A DNA stretch of 64,000 nucleotides from Pomphorhynchus laevis (GCA_012934845.2 WNNJ02000582.1:1-64000); one strand, 5' to 3'; positions 20,930 to 34,030 are shown, numbered from the stretch's first letter. Program-made: numbers and translations. Notes: a model not told the origin generated them from the letters alone.

Positions 20930-21030
20930 GATAATCAGGAGGGATTGCCATGCCATCAGGCGTCGACTCCTATACTTCAACTCGACATAGCAGAAAGGCC
21001 AAATATACGCTAATGATTTATTTTGTATTG
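20930..21030 (-). ncRNA. Structured RNA module, diverged copy
   Basis: The reverse complement carries the hairpin, GGCC, CTGCTATG and, 50 bases on, CATGGCAA and CCCTCCTGATTATC in the family order. The GGCCCC stem is lost, and the second stem is kept in part. No coding part of the PLE is attached. It lies about 500 bases upstream of the beta-tubulin start. Confidence 0.4.
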
Positions 21031-21531
21031 ACTTAAATGTGTTTAATAACAAACGTTAGATCAATGTTATATCCCATCTTACATTTGTCAAGATACACTT
21101 AAATTTATTCGAGTCGAATCCAACAACATAATTTTTACCGAAATGATGAATCCAGTGGATTATATTTGGTGTGTTTGCATGAATGTATTATACAAAATTT
21201 GAGGAGGATACATAGATTGGTAGTTTCTTTAGTTTTTCACGTGATGCGGATGTATCATAGAAGAAACTAGGTGTGATTTTAAATTATCAGGAAGGAGGAT
21301 GGTATGCTTGCATGCATATCATAAAGAGTAGAAATTAAACTTCACATAATTGTCGACCTGTTAGGAAATTATTTAAGTTTTGTTGCCAAAAATTATAATT
21401 TTTGTTTAAATTTAAATTTAAATTTAAATTTTTATTTTCAGCTTTTCTTTAGAAACAGATTTGTTTATAATAAATAAAATAATGCTGATATTATAAACTT
21501 TTAGAAATTTTACATAAATTAATTACTGGAA

Positions 21532-21588
21532 ATGAGGGAAATTGTTCATCTACAAACCGGACAATGTGGTAATCAAATAGGAGGAAAG
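21532..21588 (+). CDS. Beta-tubulin exon 1 (residues 1-19)
   Basis: [19 protein letters not shown], phase 0, with donor GTAAGA at 21589. An intron after codon 19 is common in animal beta-tubulin genes. Confidence 0.92.
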
Positions 21589-24500
21589 GTAAGATTTCGA
21601 TAATATTACTGAACATATTTTTTAATGAGAATATGTTATTTGTAATACGTTATTTGAATATACATGATATATGCATATAACTTAATGAACTTAAATATTG
21701 TATATATTTTCTGCAAACATGTCCCATTGAACCTTAAATCTACATATAGTAGTGTAGAAATTAAAACTGTATTTCCAAATAAGTCACTAAATAAGTGATC
21801 AATTTTATTAAGGCTGTTAATTTCAGAAGGCAACAATAAAATAGTGATCATGAATTTTGAAAACACTTCTCTCGTAAAATGCTTATATTACATAAGTATG
21901 TTGCAATTATCAGCTGTAAAACATCGAAATAGCCTTATTTTCAACATTACATATGTTGAATATTGTGGTGAAAGAGACAGTAAAAAACCTAGACTTCAAT
22001 TATCTATCTATCATCCTTCATATCGTCCGAATAGTATTTGTAACTGCTTTTAACAAACTATTTCAGGCATGCTGAAATGAAAAATAATGATGCTGCTATA
22101 CAAATTATATGTTGCTGGAGCTTTACTGTATACACTATTATTTTCTACGTTATTGTGTATTGAACAAAAGTGTAACTTGGTCGATTTCCAATGGAACTAC
22201 ATATTAATGTTAGCACACCACACACAAAATAAATACGGAAGATAATGTGCAAAATAAATCGAGAAGATTTTTCAATTTTTCCCGATTGAGAAATCGGGAC
22301 ATTTATCCCGATTAATTAATCTTTTTAATTTATTAAGAAAAAACGTATACCTGGACACTAAAATGCTTAGAAAAGTGAAAATAAATGGAAGATAATAGTA
22401 ATCAAATATCAGTATATAGAAATGATATAATGATAATCAAATGCAATATAAGTTTAAGGAAAATACAGTATTTACGATTCGTGTTCGTTGAATTATTAAA
22501 ACTAATAAAATAGATAAAAACAGAATTTTTTGAATTTGTGAGAACGCTAAAATGTGTTTATAGTCGGAATATGTAAAAATTGTTCTAATTGATTTTTCTC
22601 ATTTATTACCCATTACTTTCCTGCATGGTTTTACTTTAGCTTATCTCTGACGGGTGTTGGTATTTTTCTAAGTACGACTATGATCAATAGAGAAATAGAC
22701 AAAACTTAGAAAAAATCCAACAACATAAAAACCATTCGACAACATACATAAACCAATTGACAACATCACAATTCTCTATTAAACAATAACCACTAAATCA
22801 ACTGGAAAGCAGCGTTTATTTTTTCAGAGGAGACTAACTAATTTTAAGATTTGAATATCAAATTAAATTAACCACACAGTATTAATATTTGGAAAACATC
22901 CAAATTTTTAATTTACTTTTATACTTTCAATAATATGTAAAATAATATCTTTAAACAAGTTGTAACTTTATTCTGTATCTGTTTATTTTTTTACTTACCA
23001 ATTTTGATTTTCTTTATATATATAATTAAATGTAGAATCAAAATTTATAAAAAACTGGTTTTGATCCATCTCCATTAAATTCGGAAGTTTGAAGCAAGAT
23101 CGAGAAAAATATCCTTGTTTATTTAGCTATTGTAATATCATCATTAGAAAAACAAAACACAATTTGTGTTTGGAGCAAATTATGCTTTGTTTTTCTGATA
23201 ATGCTAATAGCATCAGGTACCGATATATAAAAATTAATTTGTATTTTGCTGATCTTACTTCAAAATTCTAACAATGAAACTTTATTATTCCAACTTTCAT
23301 TGCAAAAGTATTTAGCACAAGCCACCAACAATTTTTTATCACACTAATTTTCTATTAAAATTTATCATTTTATCGTATACTTTATTAATAAGCTAATTTT
23401 TTTTGTCTTCTTTCTTTTTGTTTTTCACGGGTTTCTTTTAATGAGGAACATTTAATACTAACATTCATCAGAACACACCGTTTTTCGTATTTGTTTCTGA
23501 TTCATATTATTCAAATAAGAACAGGATTTATTTAATCTTAAAAGTCCAAAATTTTGATGCCGTATTACCATTTAAAGTTTTACGTTTAATATCTATTTTT
23601 CACAAATATAATACAACATTGAAATAGTATTCACTATCCGAATATTTTGTATACTAAACCCTTACCATCATTTGGCCCGTTCGTATTGTACTTTCGTGTG
23701 ATCACTTCAATCCCATAGCAGCACTGATCACTACTAATCAGCATGATGAATTTCATTAGCAGTTAACCAATCCCTATAATTCGTGTTTCAGAGTGTAATT
23801 CTGCTTTTGATGTATTTTAGCAGTGCGCGATGTTGCTCTTGGATTGAAGTGATCACGCGAAGGTAAAATACGAAACCAAATGAAGATATGTAAAAGATCA
23901 GTCACCAGACACTGGCTGATGAATTGAGTAACAAAGTCAGACTCGATTGTCATTTTTTCTTTCTACTGAAATGGCAGCATTTTGTCATTACACAATATGA
24001 AGAATTCAAATTTTATTTCAAAAATAATTGAATTCCAATATCAAAATATAATTCCTTATGATTTGTATGCTAAAACTGATGTTCTACATTACCAGTTTTG
24101 GGAAGTAATATCTGACGAACATGGTATCGACAATACTGGCCAATATGTTGGGAATAATTTACTGCAACTTGAACGAATTAGTGTATACTACAACGAAGCT
24201 CAAGGTATGTGAACATCATCGTTTAATTATATTTTTGTGATCACGATAAAATCTACTAATGCATAAACCTACATGCGTTGGAATATTTCACCACATATCT
24301 GTCCACAAATATTATGCATATAAGCATCGTTTATTTAGAGTTTGATAAGCTTAGTGGGACTCTAAACCCAATATTATTTCCCAGTCCTCATCAAGGTTTC
24401 TGTAAACTTTATGAAGTTTTAATCAATTTCTAAAATGCGGCTAATATGACCATATTTTATACCACGTTATTAGTACACTAGCATGTTAGAAGAAAGAAAA

Positions 24501-27500
24501 ATAATCAAAAGCATCATATATATTCCGAAAATGGGTCACAGTCCGAGTTACCTATATAGTGATAAAGTATAATATATGCCACTGGTGGTGTACATCTTAC
24601 ACTTAAAAGATTTAAACTTCTACCTCTGAATAATAAATAGTTAACGCCATGCTAAATATCATACCTGCTTGTATTAGTGAATATTTTCAATCGCACCCAA
24701 AAACAGCATTACAGGGTCATTCATCAAGGGTATAAATACAGTTGTTTGACCAAGTTGAATATACTAGTGTTAATCTGTGTTTATTGAAAAAAAGATTTAA
24801 TTTAACGTGGCAAATGCGTGCCAGCGCACGCTTACATGACAACAACAAAACAATAAAGGAAATAATGTGTCAAGAAGGTGTGAACGGAGGAGGTGTTTGA
24901 ATGTGATAAAGGAGGGGGCGCGGCGGACGTCGAGAGGGAGTTTATTCCAGGCGATTATGGCGGCGACGAGGAAGGATCAGAGACCGTAGTTGTTATAGCA
25001 ATTGGGAACGTGGAGTAAGAGGGAATGGCGGAAACGCAGCGATAGCGAGGTGGGGCGAGTGTCGTCTAAGAAACGAAGGTTGATGAACGATGGGGAGCCG
25101 ATAGCGATGATACGAAAAGTTACGAGAAGAAGGCGGAGTTTGATGCGGATGTGGATGGTGGGCTAGGAGAGTTGGACAAAATATGTGGATATGCGGTCGA
25201 AGCGACGGAGACGAACGAGCAATCGAACGGCGAAGTTGATTATTCGTTGTAGGGATAGGATGATGGATTTTGGAGAATTTGCGAAAAGGCTAAGGCAGTA
25301 ATCGATTTTAGGGAAAAGAAGCGATGAAAGAAGATACATACAAGAACGGAAGTCGATAAGGGAGCGGATACGGCGGATGTCACGGAGAATTAAGTTAGAT
25401 GAGCGGACCTTGTCACGGACGAAGGGTTTAAGGGAAAGGTGATCATCGAAATGGAAGCCTAAGAAAGTGAGATTGTGGACTATGGGGATGATCGATGAGG
25501 CAAAATATACAGTGGGAGGAGATATGTTTGGTTTAGGAGGGAGGATCCACATTATTTTAGAATTGTCGGAGTTTAGAACGAGATGGAGATTGGAGAGACG
25601 TTTGTAGATAGAAGAAAGACAGTTAGAGGCAGAAATGCCGATATCGTGTATGCGATGTGCGGGTGCATGAGCATAGATGAGGATGTCATCGGCGTATTGC
25701 ATGACGTTAAAGGAGTAAGGTTTGATAAACGGAGATAGATCGCCAAGCAGAAGAGAGAAAAGCAGGGGACCTAGGACTGAACGTTGTGGAACCCCGCAAA
25801 AGATAGGGATGGGAGGGGAGGCTGATCAATTAGAACAGACGCGAAAGGAACGGTCTGATAGATATGAGGCAAACCATGCTACGGAGGAAGAAGAAAAGCC
25901 GTAATCATAACGTAATCATAATTAATGGCTAGGATTTTCTGGAAAAGTGATAATTGCTGATGATATCTATTGTAAATAATGTATAATATACTAATGCTAG
26001 TATTTAATTTATACATCCACAAATTGTCGACAAAATTGATTCAAATACAATGAAGAATATAATAAATAAATCCTGCCAGCTAATCATTATCTTCTCAGCG
26101 GATAATAAGAATATGACAATTTAATTAGTTTCATGCAGATATAATAGATTAATTCAATAAAAATATATGGATACTTACCTCAGGCATTATAACCTGATTT
26201 AAATATATATATCAAATAATTACGTTTGGGCTTTTTTTGCAGTGAATAAAAATTATTTATTATTTGTTAAATTAAAATTGTTTGTTAATTTTCGTCAAAG
26301 CAATAGACCTTTTCATACAAACCCTTTTTAAAAGAGTTTTATATGTAGAGGTCAGTTGCATTGGCGAAAATTAGCAAATTAAGTGATTTTGTTTTATTGA
26401 TTCGCGGGAAAATAAGCGAATACGTGATTAAAAAATCTATTCCGAAAGTAATTTTATGCGATATCAAACAATGATCACGTGAAATAGTGGTTAAAAATGG
26501 TCGGAGTGATTATTTGTATAAAATTATGATATATAATATGAATTTAAAGTGATTTTATGTCAATAATATGGTGAATAGAAATGCAACGATTACGTTTTCC
26601 CCTACCTTACGATCAAGGTGTTAAAGTAAAATTTTCATAAATAGTTGTTTTATAAGCATTGTTTAAAGGTATATTGTTCTTTTAGAGAAAAAATATGTAC
26701 CCAGGGCAATTCTGGTCGATCTTGAACCTGGAACAATGGATTGCGTGAAAGCTGGACCAATGGGTCAGCTGTTTCGTCCGGATAACTTTGTATTTGGGCA
26801 ATCTGGTGCTGGAAACAATTGGGCAAAGGGATATTATACCGAAGGTGCTGAGTTAGTTGATAGTGTAATGGATATAATTAGAAGAGAAACTGAGCGATGT
26901 GATTGCTTACAAGGATTTCAGTTAGCGCACTCTTTAGGAGGAGGGACTGGAAGCGGTATGGGAACTCTGCTGATTGCCAAGATAAAAGAAGAATACCCTG
27001 ATAGAATAATGACATCGTTTTCGGTACTCCCTTCACCAAAAGTGTCCGATGTAATAGTTGAACCATATAATGCAACGTTATCTGTACACAAACTTGTCGA
27101 AGACACAGACGAAACATTTTGTATTGACAATGAAGCTTTGTACGATATATGCTTTAGAACTTTAAAATTAACGAGTCCAGCATACAGTGAGCTTAATAAT
27201 CTAGTTTCAATGACAATGTCTGGAGTAACGACTTGTTTACGCTTTCCCGGTCAATTGAACGCTGATTTGCGAAAACTGGCCGTAAATATGGTCCCTTTCC
27301 CCAGGTTGCACTTCTTCATGCCAGGATATGCTCCATTAACAAGTGAGAACACTCAAATTTATCGAGCAATTACTGTTCCCGAGATCACTCAGCAAATGTT
27401 TGACGCTAGAAATATGATGACGGCATGCGATCCACGTAGTGGAAGGTATCTAACAGTAGCTGTAATTTTCAGAGGAAAAGTGTCAATGAAAGAGGTTGAC

Positions 27501-30035
27501 GAACAAATGTTAAGCATTCAGAATAAATCTGCATCCTATTTTGTTGAATGGATTCCAAATAATGTTAAGACAGCAGTTTGTGATATTGCCCCTAAGAATA
27601 TGAAGATGTGTGCCACGTTTATAGGTATGTTTTGTATGTCATCTCTTCTACCTCATTATCTATTACCATTTTTTATTATTATAAATGCATATGAGGGAAT
27701 TAAAAATATAATGAATTTAAGGAAATAATGTCAGAAGAAAGGGAAGACAAAGCGTAACAAGGAATGGCAAAAGCAATGGTTATAGAAAGTAATGGATCTA
27801 CAAGATTTTAAATGATTAAATAATTATATCACAAAGTTTTCTTAATATTTATTTTTTTAATTTATATTTAAAAAATTGCAATATAACTAAATAAATTGTT
27901 TATTATTTGGTTTCTCGTCGATTTTTTTGGTTAAAAATATATCTAATTTAAATTACAAAAATAGAAATAAGTGTTGTGGGCCTAATGATTATTGAGCTCT
28001 AACAAATTATGGCTCAATAATCATTAAGATAACAGTATATAATAACATATCGAATAATACAACTGATATTTATAGTTATAATAAAACTGATATTTAAATT
28101 TATTAAATTTATCAAATATATTAATAAATAAATACTTTATTTATTAATTTAAATAAATTGCATATTTTTAAGCTAGTACCTAAATTTAATGTATGTTCTG
28201 TAGTATATAAAGTTCTTTGGGATAGCTCATATATTTGTCAGACAGGTCATTGATTGGAAAAAAGTATCACACAACGTTAATATAACATAAAACGAGGTAA
28301 TATGTTGTCTAAATCATTTACTTGATTTAGATCATAAGATTAATATTGATAAAGCTTCTATTCTATCATGTGAAAATTATTACGTCACATATTTTATACA
28401 GGGGTCTTATTTTACAAAGTCAATATCATGCTTAATAGTAAAGCTGATTCCAATTTGAAAATATCATAATAGTTCTTCTTTAATTATAAATTTATAATAA
28501 ACTAAATAATGCTATTTTAATTCTAAGCTTTATTAATTTAAATATAAACAAATATATTTCTTGATTGTAACATTATTTTTCTAATATTTGTTATTTAAAT
28601 TTTACCCTTTGTTTTTAAACTTTATTATTTTTTAATTTCAATCTTACTATGTGCTTTCTATTTTTAACTTTATACTTAATTTTATTTATATTGGTTAAAT
28701 TGTTTTTTTTGTGCTTTTTTAGCATTTATGTCGACATTTATTTAGAAATAATATTTTGTTTTCTATTTGATTATATTTTTGTTTTCTTTTGTATTTTGTT
28801 ACAAGCTTTGTGAGCATTTAGTATTTTGTGTATAAATTGAAAACTTATATTTAAATAAACTGTTTGTAACTTCCTAGAGATAATAGTAGGAACTATAACA
28901 ATATTGTGAACTTTTGGAATAAAACTATTTTAACTTTTCTTTTCTTATAAATTAAAATAAAACTATTTTAACTTTTCTTTTCTTATAAATTAACTTATTC
29001 ATTTTCTTCAGCGTTTGTTCCGTTTCATTACGGAGTCTTCATTTTGTCTCCATTTGGTTCAATTTTTTGCGCGGAGAACGTAGCTGTACCATTGTGATCG
29101 TCTTTCGCAAAGTTCATTAAAACAGCATTTCATAATGTTGATGCGACGGTTTTTTACGGCTTGCTTGTCACGAAATCTATCACAAAGCCTCCACCTTTCT
29201 CAGCACGGACTTGGGATCGGCCATCACGGAGTTTTTCTATAAATTAACAAAAAATATACAAAAAAGAATATATAATGATTTGTAATTGTTAACAATAGAT
29301 AATTTTGTTTCCTTGATAAACAAGGCAAAAGTAACGAAACTGGATTTTTTACAATGAAATTAAATTATACCTAAAATTTTAGTTGCCAAGATACATAGTT
29401 ATCAACTATTGTAATTATATTGTATCTCCTTTTTTAAAAATATCCTATAAATTTAAGAAACGAAGAAAGTGCATAAAAATGTTTTATTCCAAAAACGTTT
29501 ACTATATTTCAATAGCTCCTACTAACATCTTCAAGAATTACTGAATATGATAGCATAGGTTACCTAAATATGATGCACATTTTTGAAATTAAACCTTTTT
29601 ACTCACTCATGTTCTTCATTCTTATAAATTTATAAAAATTAACAATACAGTTTCTTCGCCTTTTACTTTGACTTATATTGAAATAAAAAAGAATATTTAA
29701 ATATTTTTTGTTTTGATGTAATTTTTTAAGTCAATTTTTACGATTTTCATTTAAAATTTAGTTGTAATTAAAGATCTTTTAAATTGTTTTTCCAAGGAAA
29801 CAGCACTGCCATTCAACAGCTATTTGAACGAATATCTGATCACTTTCAAGCTATGTTCAGACGTAAAGCCTTCCTGCATTGGTATGTGGGTGAAGGGATG
29901 TCTGAATTGGAATTTACAGAAGCAAAAAACAACATGACAGATTTGATAGCTGAGTATCAGCAATATCAAGATGCATCAATCGACGATAATATTGACGACG
30001 AGGAGGAATACGATGATCAACCAAATGATTATTAG
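21532..30035 (+). CDS. Beta-tubulin, divergent isotype, four exons
   Basis: Exons 21532-21588, 24096-24204, 26686-27624 and 29797-30035 join to 447 residues, the usual beta-tubulin length. All splice sites are GT-AG (donors GTAAGA, GTATGT, GTATGT). The protein keeps the MREI start, QTGQCGNQ with Cys12, the GTP loop GGGTGSG near residue 142, and YQQYQDA before an acidic tail. It dimerises with alpha-tubulin and forms microtubules. It differs from common isotypes at many normally fixed places: [16 protein letters not shown] (usually D-TG-Y-GDSDLQLER), [18 protein letters not shown] and SENTQIYRA. The tail ends [11 protein letters not shown] and lacks the EGEF axonemal motif. The frame is intact across all exons, so it is probably a functional tissue-restricted isotype. 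AATAAA at 30205 could be the poly(A) signal. Confidence 0.93.
21589..24095 (+). other. Beta-tubulin intron 1 (2507 bp)
   Basis: A+T-rich. It contains three alternating copies of CCCGATT/AATCGGG at 22281-22313 that can fold two ways. I see no other gene or recognisable transposon in it. Confidence 0.8.
24096..24204 (+). CDS. Beta-tubulin exon 2 (residues 20-55)
   Basis: Begins [18 protein letters not shown] after acceptor CAG and ends in ...VYYNEAQ plus one base. The donor is GTATGT at 24205. Confidence 0.92.
24788..25905 (-). mobile_element. 5'-truncated LINE in beta-tubulin intron 2
   Basis: The minus frame at 25702-25163 starts at the reverse transcriptase active site ([14 protein letters not shown]) and runs 179 residues through [35 protein letters not shown] and a [15 protein letters not shown] tail. 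This is the palm-to-C-terminal part of a Jockey/I-like LINE. The 3' end, at about 24788, finishes in TTAAATTAAATC and a T-run. The 5' end is cut at about 25905. A 190-bp 3' end of the same family sits in the Gypsy copy at 37296-37490, and a related copy is at 43740-44570. The G- and C-rich composition stands out from the intron. Confidence 0.7.
26686..27624 (+). CDS. Beta-tubulin exon 3 (residues 56-368)
   Basis: The acceptor is TTTTAG at 26681-26685. It encodes the body of the protein from [16 protein letters not shown] to MCATFIG, including the nucleotide-binding loop and the [10 protein letters not shown] stretch. The donor is GTATGT at 27625. The open frame continues into the intron as non-tubulin sequence, which is not part of the protein. 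Confidence 0.93.
27983..28026. repeat. Inverted repeat, 15-bp arms, in intron 3
   Basis: TAATGATTATTGAGC (27983-27997) and its perfect complement (28012-28026) with 14 bases between. Confidence 0.85.
28918..28992 (+). repeat. Exact tandem duplication of 37 bp
   Basis: Bases 28918-28954 and 28956-28992 are identical, one base apart. The duplication abuts the odd patch at 28995-29240. Confidence 0.85.
28995..29240. other. Unassigned less A+T-rich patch
   Basis: About 245 bases of clearly different composition within intron 3. On the minus strand it starts with AAAAACTCCGTGATGGCCGA. It has no open frame, and I recognise no family. It could be a short repeat (SINE-like) or a scrap of a LINE. 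Confidence 0.3.
29797..30035 (+). CDS. Beta-tubulin exon 4 (C-terminal)
   Basis: Begins within GNSTAIQQ after acceptor AAG and includes [17 protein letters not shown] and YQQYQDA. It ends in the acidic tail with stop TAG at 30033-30035. Confidence 0.92.
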
Positions 30036-30260
30036 CCTTTGATTTTATACTCTGTCATTTACTACTGAAATAGATATTTACATTTGAATTTTACTTTATG
30101 AAAATGTTATTCTCAATATTGGATAACGATATATGTAGCTTTTGCTCAATATCTAATAATTTGAAAGTAAAATTTATCTATCCTATAAGATATAAAAATA
30201 ATATAATAAATTCATTTTACTTGAAATGCTCAGTCACATGGCAGAACGAAAGAATGAATT

Positions 30261-30288
30261 AATTGATGATTCGGAAGAATCATCAATT
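30261..30288. repeat. Inverted repeat, 12-bp arms
   Basis: AATTGATGATTC (30261-30272), GGAA, then the exact complement (30277-30288). It lies 230 bases after the beta-tubulin stop and 50 bases after a possible poly(A) signal, so it may be in or just past the 3' UTR. Confidence 0.8.
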
Positions 30289-30299
30289 TATACAGTTGA

Positions 30300-30950
30300 A
30301 TAGTCTTTAAATTTAATTGTATTACGTACAAAATAAACATTACCTGTTAAAATGACAATATCTAATAGAGTATACCCAAGACTAATATCAATGATAAATA
30401 TTTCAATAATATTAATTTCCGATAATTTAAAGTGTTTGTAATATTAAAGAATTGTTATTTATTTTAACCTCGTATCGGAAAGTATGCCTAAATGATAAAT
30501 AAATGAGATTATTTGGAATTATGGAGAAGGATCAAAAATATTAAGAAGTTATTAAAGTAAAAAACAGTACTTTTAACTTTATGTGCAAAAATATCAAATA
30601 TTCACGCTCAATGCGCTTTTCTGTCAACCCAGCCAATTATAGGAAACATATTTTACCTCTCAGTATAATCATGTTTACATAATGAACAATGAAATCACAA
30701 CAATAAAATGCATTTACATTAGTCAATAGGAAAAACGAATAAATTTTAAAATAAAATTGATGTGGAAAACACAAATAAAATTTCTCAATTTAAAATGAAT
30801 TACGCTGTTCTGGTGAACGATTATTTGAGTAGAAGTATAGGTCACTTAACAGAAACGCGTTGAGTACTAGTATAAACATACTCAAAAAACATTTAATTGT
30901 CTCACTCGCCTCAAAAACTTTATTCCATTTTTACTAATTAAAAACATGTT
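30300..30950. other. A+T-rich stretch without genes
   Basis: I see nothing supported here. Confidence 0.5.
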
Positions 30951-30959
30951 GACATGTCC

Positions 30960-31910
30960 GATCTCAAATCCAGTCTAGATCCGATAAACCGTCCTAGTAT
31001 CTTATTTGTGTCTTCCGGTTTACTGAAAACACAAATAATTTAGTATGGCGTCATGGTTTGCGAAATCTATAGTAAATGAAATTGTGTTGGGTTTAACGAC
31101 AAACATCAACTTAGACAGATGTCTAGCAATCTCATCCACCTGACTTCACTATATTTTCGAATCTATTATCAGGCAAGTATTCCCTTTTAAACACCAGTAA
31201 TATATCATCGGCGTAAATAGTACGACTAAGGTTTTTATCCAAGCATCCATCCAAGACTCTCCTTGTCGTAAATATGTACAAGATTGGCGATAAAGGGACC
31301 CTTGAGGAAGACCTCTCGATAGCTTATAAAAAGGACCTTTGTCGTCTTCTAGATAGAAGCTTCTGCTCTCCAAAATTGTCCGCACTCGACGCAGAATGTT
31401 TAGTGAAATATCATCTTTTTTCAACATCTCAATTGCTGAGTCAATTGCGAGGTTGTCAAAAGCTGCAATCACGTTTAGAGAATATAGCAGCACTGGCCGT
31501 GTATTATTGGTGATAAAACTGTGCAGGATACTGACTGCTTTTACAGTTCCTTACCACTACAAAACGTATAAATGTGGTAACCCAACAATTCCGAGATTTG
31601 TAGTGGCGATCCATGATTCTTGCCAGAGCTTTCTCATAGATTATCACCATATTATTGGATATATTGATTGGTCTTGCGCTCCAAGACCGAAAGGTGGTCT
31701 TTCTAATAGTTGATCACCATTATTTTCAGAAAGTCTAGTAAGACAGGATCTTTCTTGCATTACGCTTCAACGACTCTTCATCGATTTGATTTTGGAATCG
31801 GCACATGAGAAGCTTTCTCTAAGCCGACTGATTAGGATGATCTCATAATTCCCAGAATAGTTTTTCATGTGCAAGGACGTAGGCTTGTATTTTCGCGATG
31901 GCAGGCCTTT
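30960..31910 (-). pseudogene. LINE reverse transcriptase remnant
   Basis: The minus frame (31493-31149) reads LYSLNVIAAFDNLAIDSAIE (motif A region, AFDN), then LRRVRTILESRSFYLEDDKG and YKLSRGLPQGS (motif B). This is the palm of a non-LTR reverse transcriptase of the R1/Jockey type. Before it (31910-31500), traces such as YEKALARIMDRH suggest the fingers part. After it (to about 30960), HNFIYYRFRKP-like text suggests the next part. Many frame breaks make it an old relic. Confidence 0.55.
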
Positions 31911-32245
31911 TGGCAGTAGGTGTTTATTTGTTGAGTTAAATAATTCAGTATTAAATTTGTATAAAAAAATATTATTTCTTAAAAAACCAATTGATTATTT
32001 ATAAAATTTGAATTAAAATCATTAAAACATAAATTTTAGCATTCACATTTAATTAGTTAAAAAATTCATGTACTCACACATTTTCTCACATTCATTATAT
32101 AATTTAAAATGCTATTAATATTATTATTGGATAAAAACTTGAATTTATTTGTTGTAATCTTAAATACCAGTAGTGATCGGTTAAAATCTTGCTTTTTGAG
32201 CAATTTCTTCCTTCCAATCCCAGTATACGAGCTTATGTTTGTTAT

Positions 32246-32540
32246 TTAGCCCGTCCTATTAGATATATTTAAATATATTATTTTAAATTTGATATTTTTA
32301 ATTAAATTGCAATGTCTAAAAATGATTGGTAGCCTGTATGACGCCGGGGAGAAGTTCCCTAGTAGGATTATTGCCTCCCCCATTTGGTCAATCGTTGATC
32401 TAACTCGATATCTTCCAGGTTCCCAACAAGCGGTGTGTACCGTCATTAAACACTCTAAGCAGTAACTTCTTGGCGGCTTTCTTATTCTCCTTCGCCCGTC
32501 ATTCAAACGGTTTTATGTAGCAGTCTGCTAAATAAACCGG
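32246..32540 (-). other. Unassigned minus frame in G+C-richer DNA
   Basis: An 86-residue frame reads RRRIRKPPRSYCLECLMTVH, then AIILLGNFSPASYRLP. The upstream half is basic and the DNA is less A+T-rich than its surroundings, as in nearby transposon pieces. I do not recognise the family. Confidence 0.25.
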
Positions 32541-33110
32541 ACGGGGAGAAACGAATAATTTCAAAAGTTTATAAGAGCACACCTCTCGGATCCCTATGAA
32601 ATCAAGCAAGCATTAAGACATTTGCTAGTCATTGAGACCGGGTGAGCTCAAACCTACCGTCAACTTCATACGTGAAGATTGTGTAATCTTAGAGTTGTCT
32701 GCTTGAAGTGTTCAAAACCAGTGGAGAACGCGCCTCCTACAGAAAGAGGACATATCCATGATCAGACTTGGAATATTGTACTAGGTTCATAACGGTCTCA
32801 TTATTCCAACTAATCAAGGACATGTTCTGCAACAAGTTCTACTCGATGTGTCTTTATTTACACGACTGTATCTGCAGGAGTGTAATAACTGTTTCACAGT
32901 TATATGCTGAAGCATTTTTCGAAAAACAGATGCACCCTCAGAGTCTGTAAAACAAAAGAGATCTACTTTATGCTTTCATCTTTATCTTCTGTTTCAACAC
33001 ATTTTAAAGTATACACGATTCGTCGGTTTTGTGAAGGATATTGATTTTTTAATCTTACCTATATGTTGTAATTATAAATAGATGCCCTTTTCATTTCATT
33101 TTTCAATTTT
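32541..33110. other. Stretch without recognised features
   Basis: Mixed composition from 32541 to 32960, then A+T-rich. Probably degraded repeat DNA. Nothing specific can be supported. Confidence 0.4.
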
Positions 33111-33149
33111 TTGTCTCATTATCTTTTGATCACAATTTTGTTTGAAGAT

Positions 33150-34030
33150 TTTTATTCTCTGGCCCATTGCGGCCATTTTATTTTCTATTGCATTCAGTCT
33201 GTCGATCAACATCCTAATTTCTGAAGCATGCTCATCAACAGACTGGTTTTAACTGCTCGAATATAGGACTGTTATCTTTAACATGTTCTTTTGCTCTTCC
33301 CGTACACACTCTTATTATAATTTTTAAAATTGGTGCACCCATGATAATAAACCCTATGTAAACACTTGCTATTGTCACACCTGGGTTTTTTTGATCTTTC
33401 ATAAATATGTGATTCATGCTCGACTAAACAGTGAATACAACAGGGATCACTTTCACAACACAGTTTAAAACGTGATCTCATCGCTGACAACGGTAGCGTT
33501 GGGGTCCTCAATTTAAGGCATCCTCGTCAAATATTGTCTATTTGATGTCATGTCAAAATTTAACGGCTGTGAATCTTTAGATCATTTACAGTTTTTTTTC
33601 CACAAAATGCTTTACATTTTTAATTAATATAATCACATTTTATTTAACAATTTTAGGACATCATCCTCTTCTGCGAACGAAGGGACATCCTTAAGGATAC
33701 TCATGGCTCTCAAATAAGAATAATCAGTCATTGTTAATTCTGTCACTTTTAACATATTCTTTTGAATGTTTCCCTTATTGCAGTTTTTAAATGATTTTAG
33801 CACAATCATTTTTCAGTATGTAACGTTCAAAGATCCCTTCCCGAGATAAGTTATCTTTGACGGTACTCCTTGTAATATTCTGAAAGATTATTATGCCTTC
33901 TTTATTTACCCACTTAATTTTCAGCGAAAACGTATCCCGCGATATTTGCTGTAGCATCTTTTGCGCTATGAATTCCTTCTGAATCTATTCAATAAATGTA
34001 TTAGTAGAGATCTGTGATTGTTGTTTTTAA
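33150..34030 (-). other. Coding-like minus traces, possibly old retroelement
   Basis: Minus frames give two stretches. About 34000-33790 reads QKEFIAQKMLQQISRDTFSL and KEGIIIFQNITRSTV. About 33420-33140 reads a hydrophobic segment (VTIASVYIGFIIMGAPILKI) that could cross a membrane, then a coiled-coil-like MLIDRLNAIENKMAAMGQRI. The arrangement hints at a membrane protein of an old LTR-type element next to the Gypsy copy, but I cannot name it. The fragments are short and broken. Confidence 0.25.

Larger units (their letters stand above)
27625..29796 (+). other. Beta-tubulin intron 3 (2172 bp)
   Basis: A+T-rich. It holds a stem with 15-bp arms at 27983-28026, a tandem 37-bp duplication at 28918-28992, and an unexplained less A+T-rich patch at 28995-29240. 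Confidence 0.75.

Noticed and set aside
27625-27728. Extension of beta-tubulin exon 3 past the donor site
   Set aside because: The frame stays open for 34 codons, but the text stops being tubulin-like exactly at GTATGT, and exon 4 continues the protein in phase.
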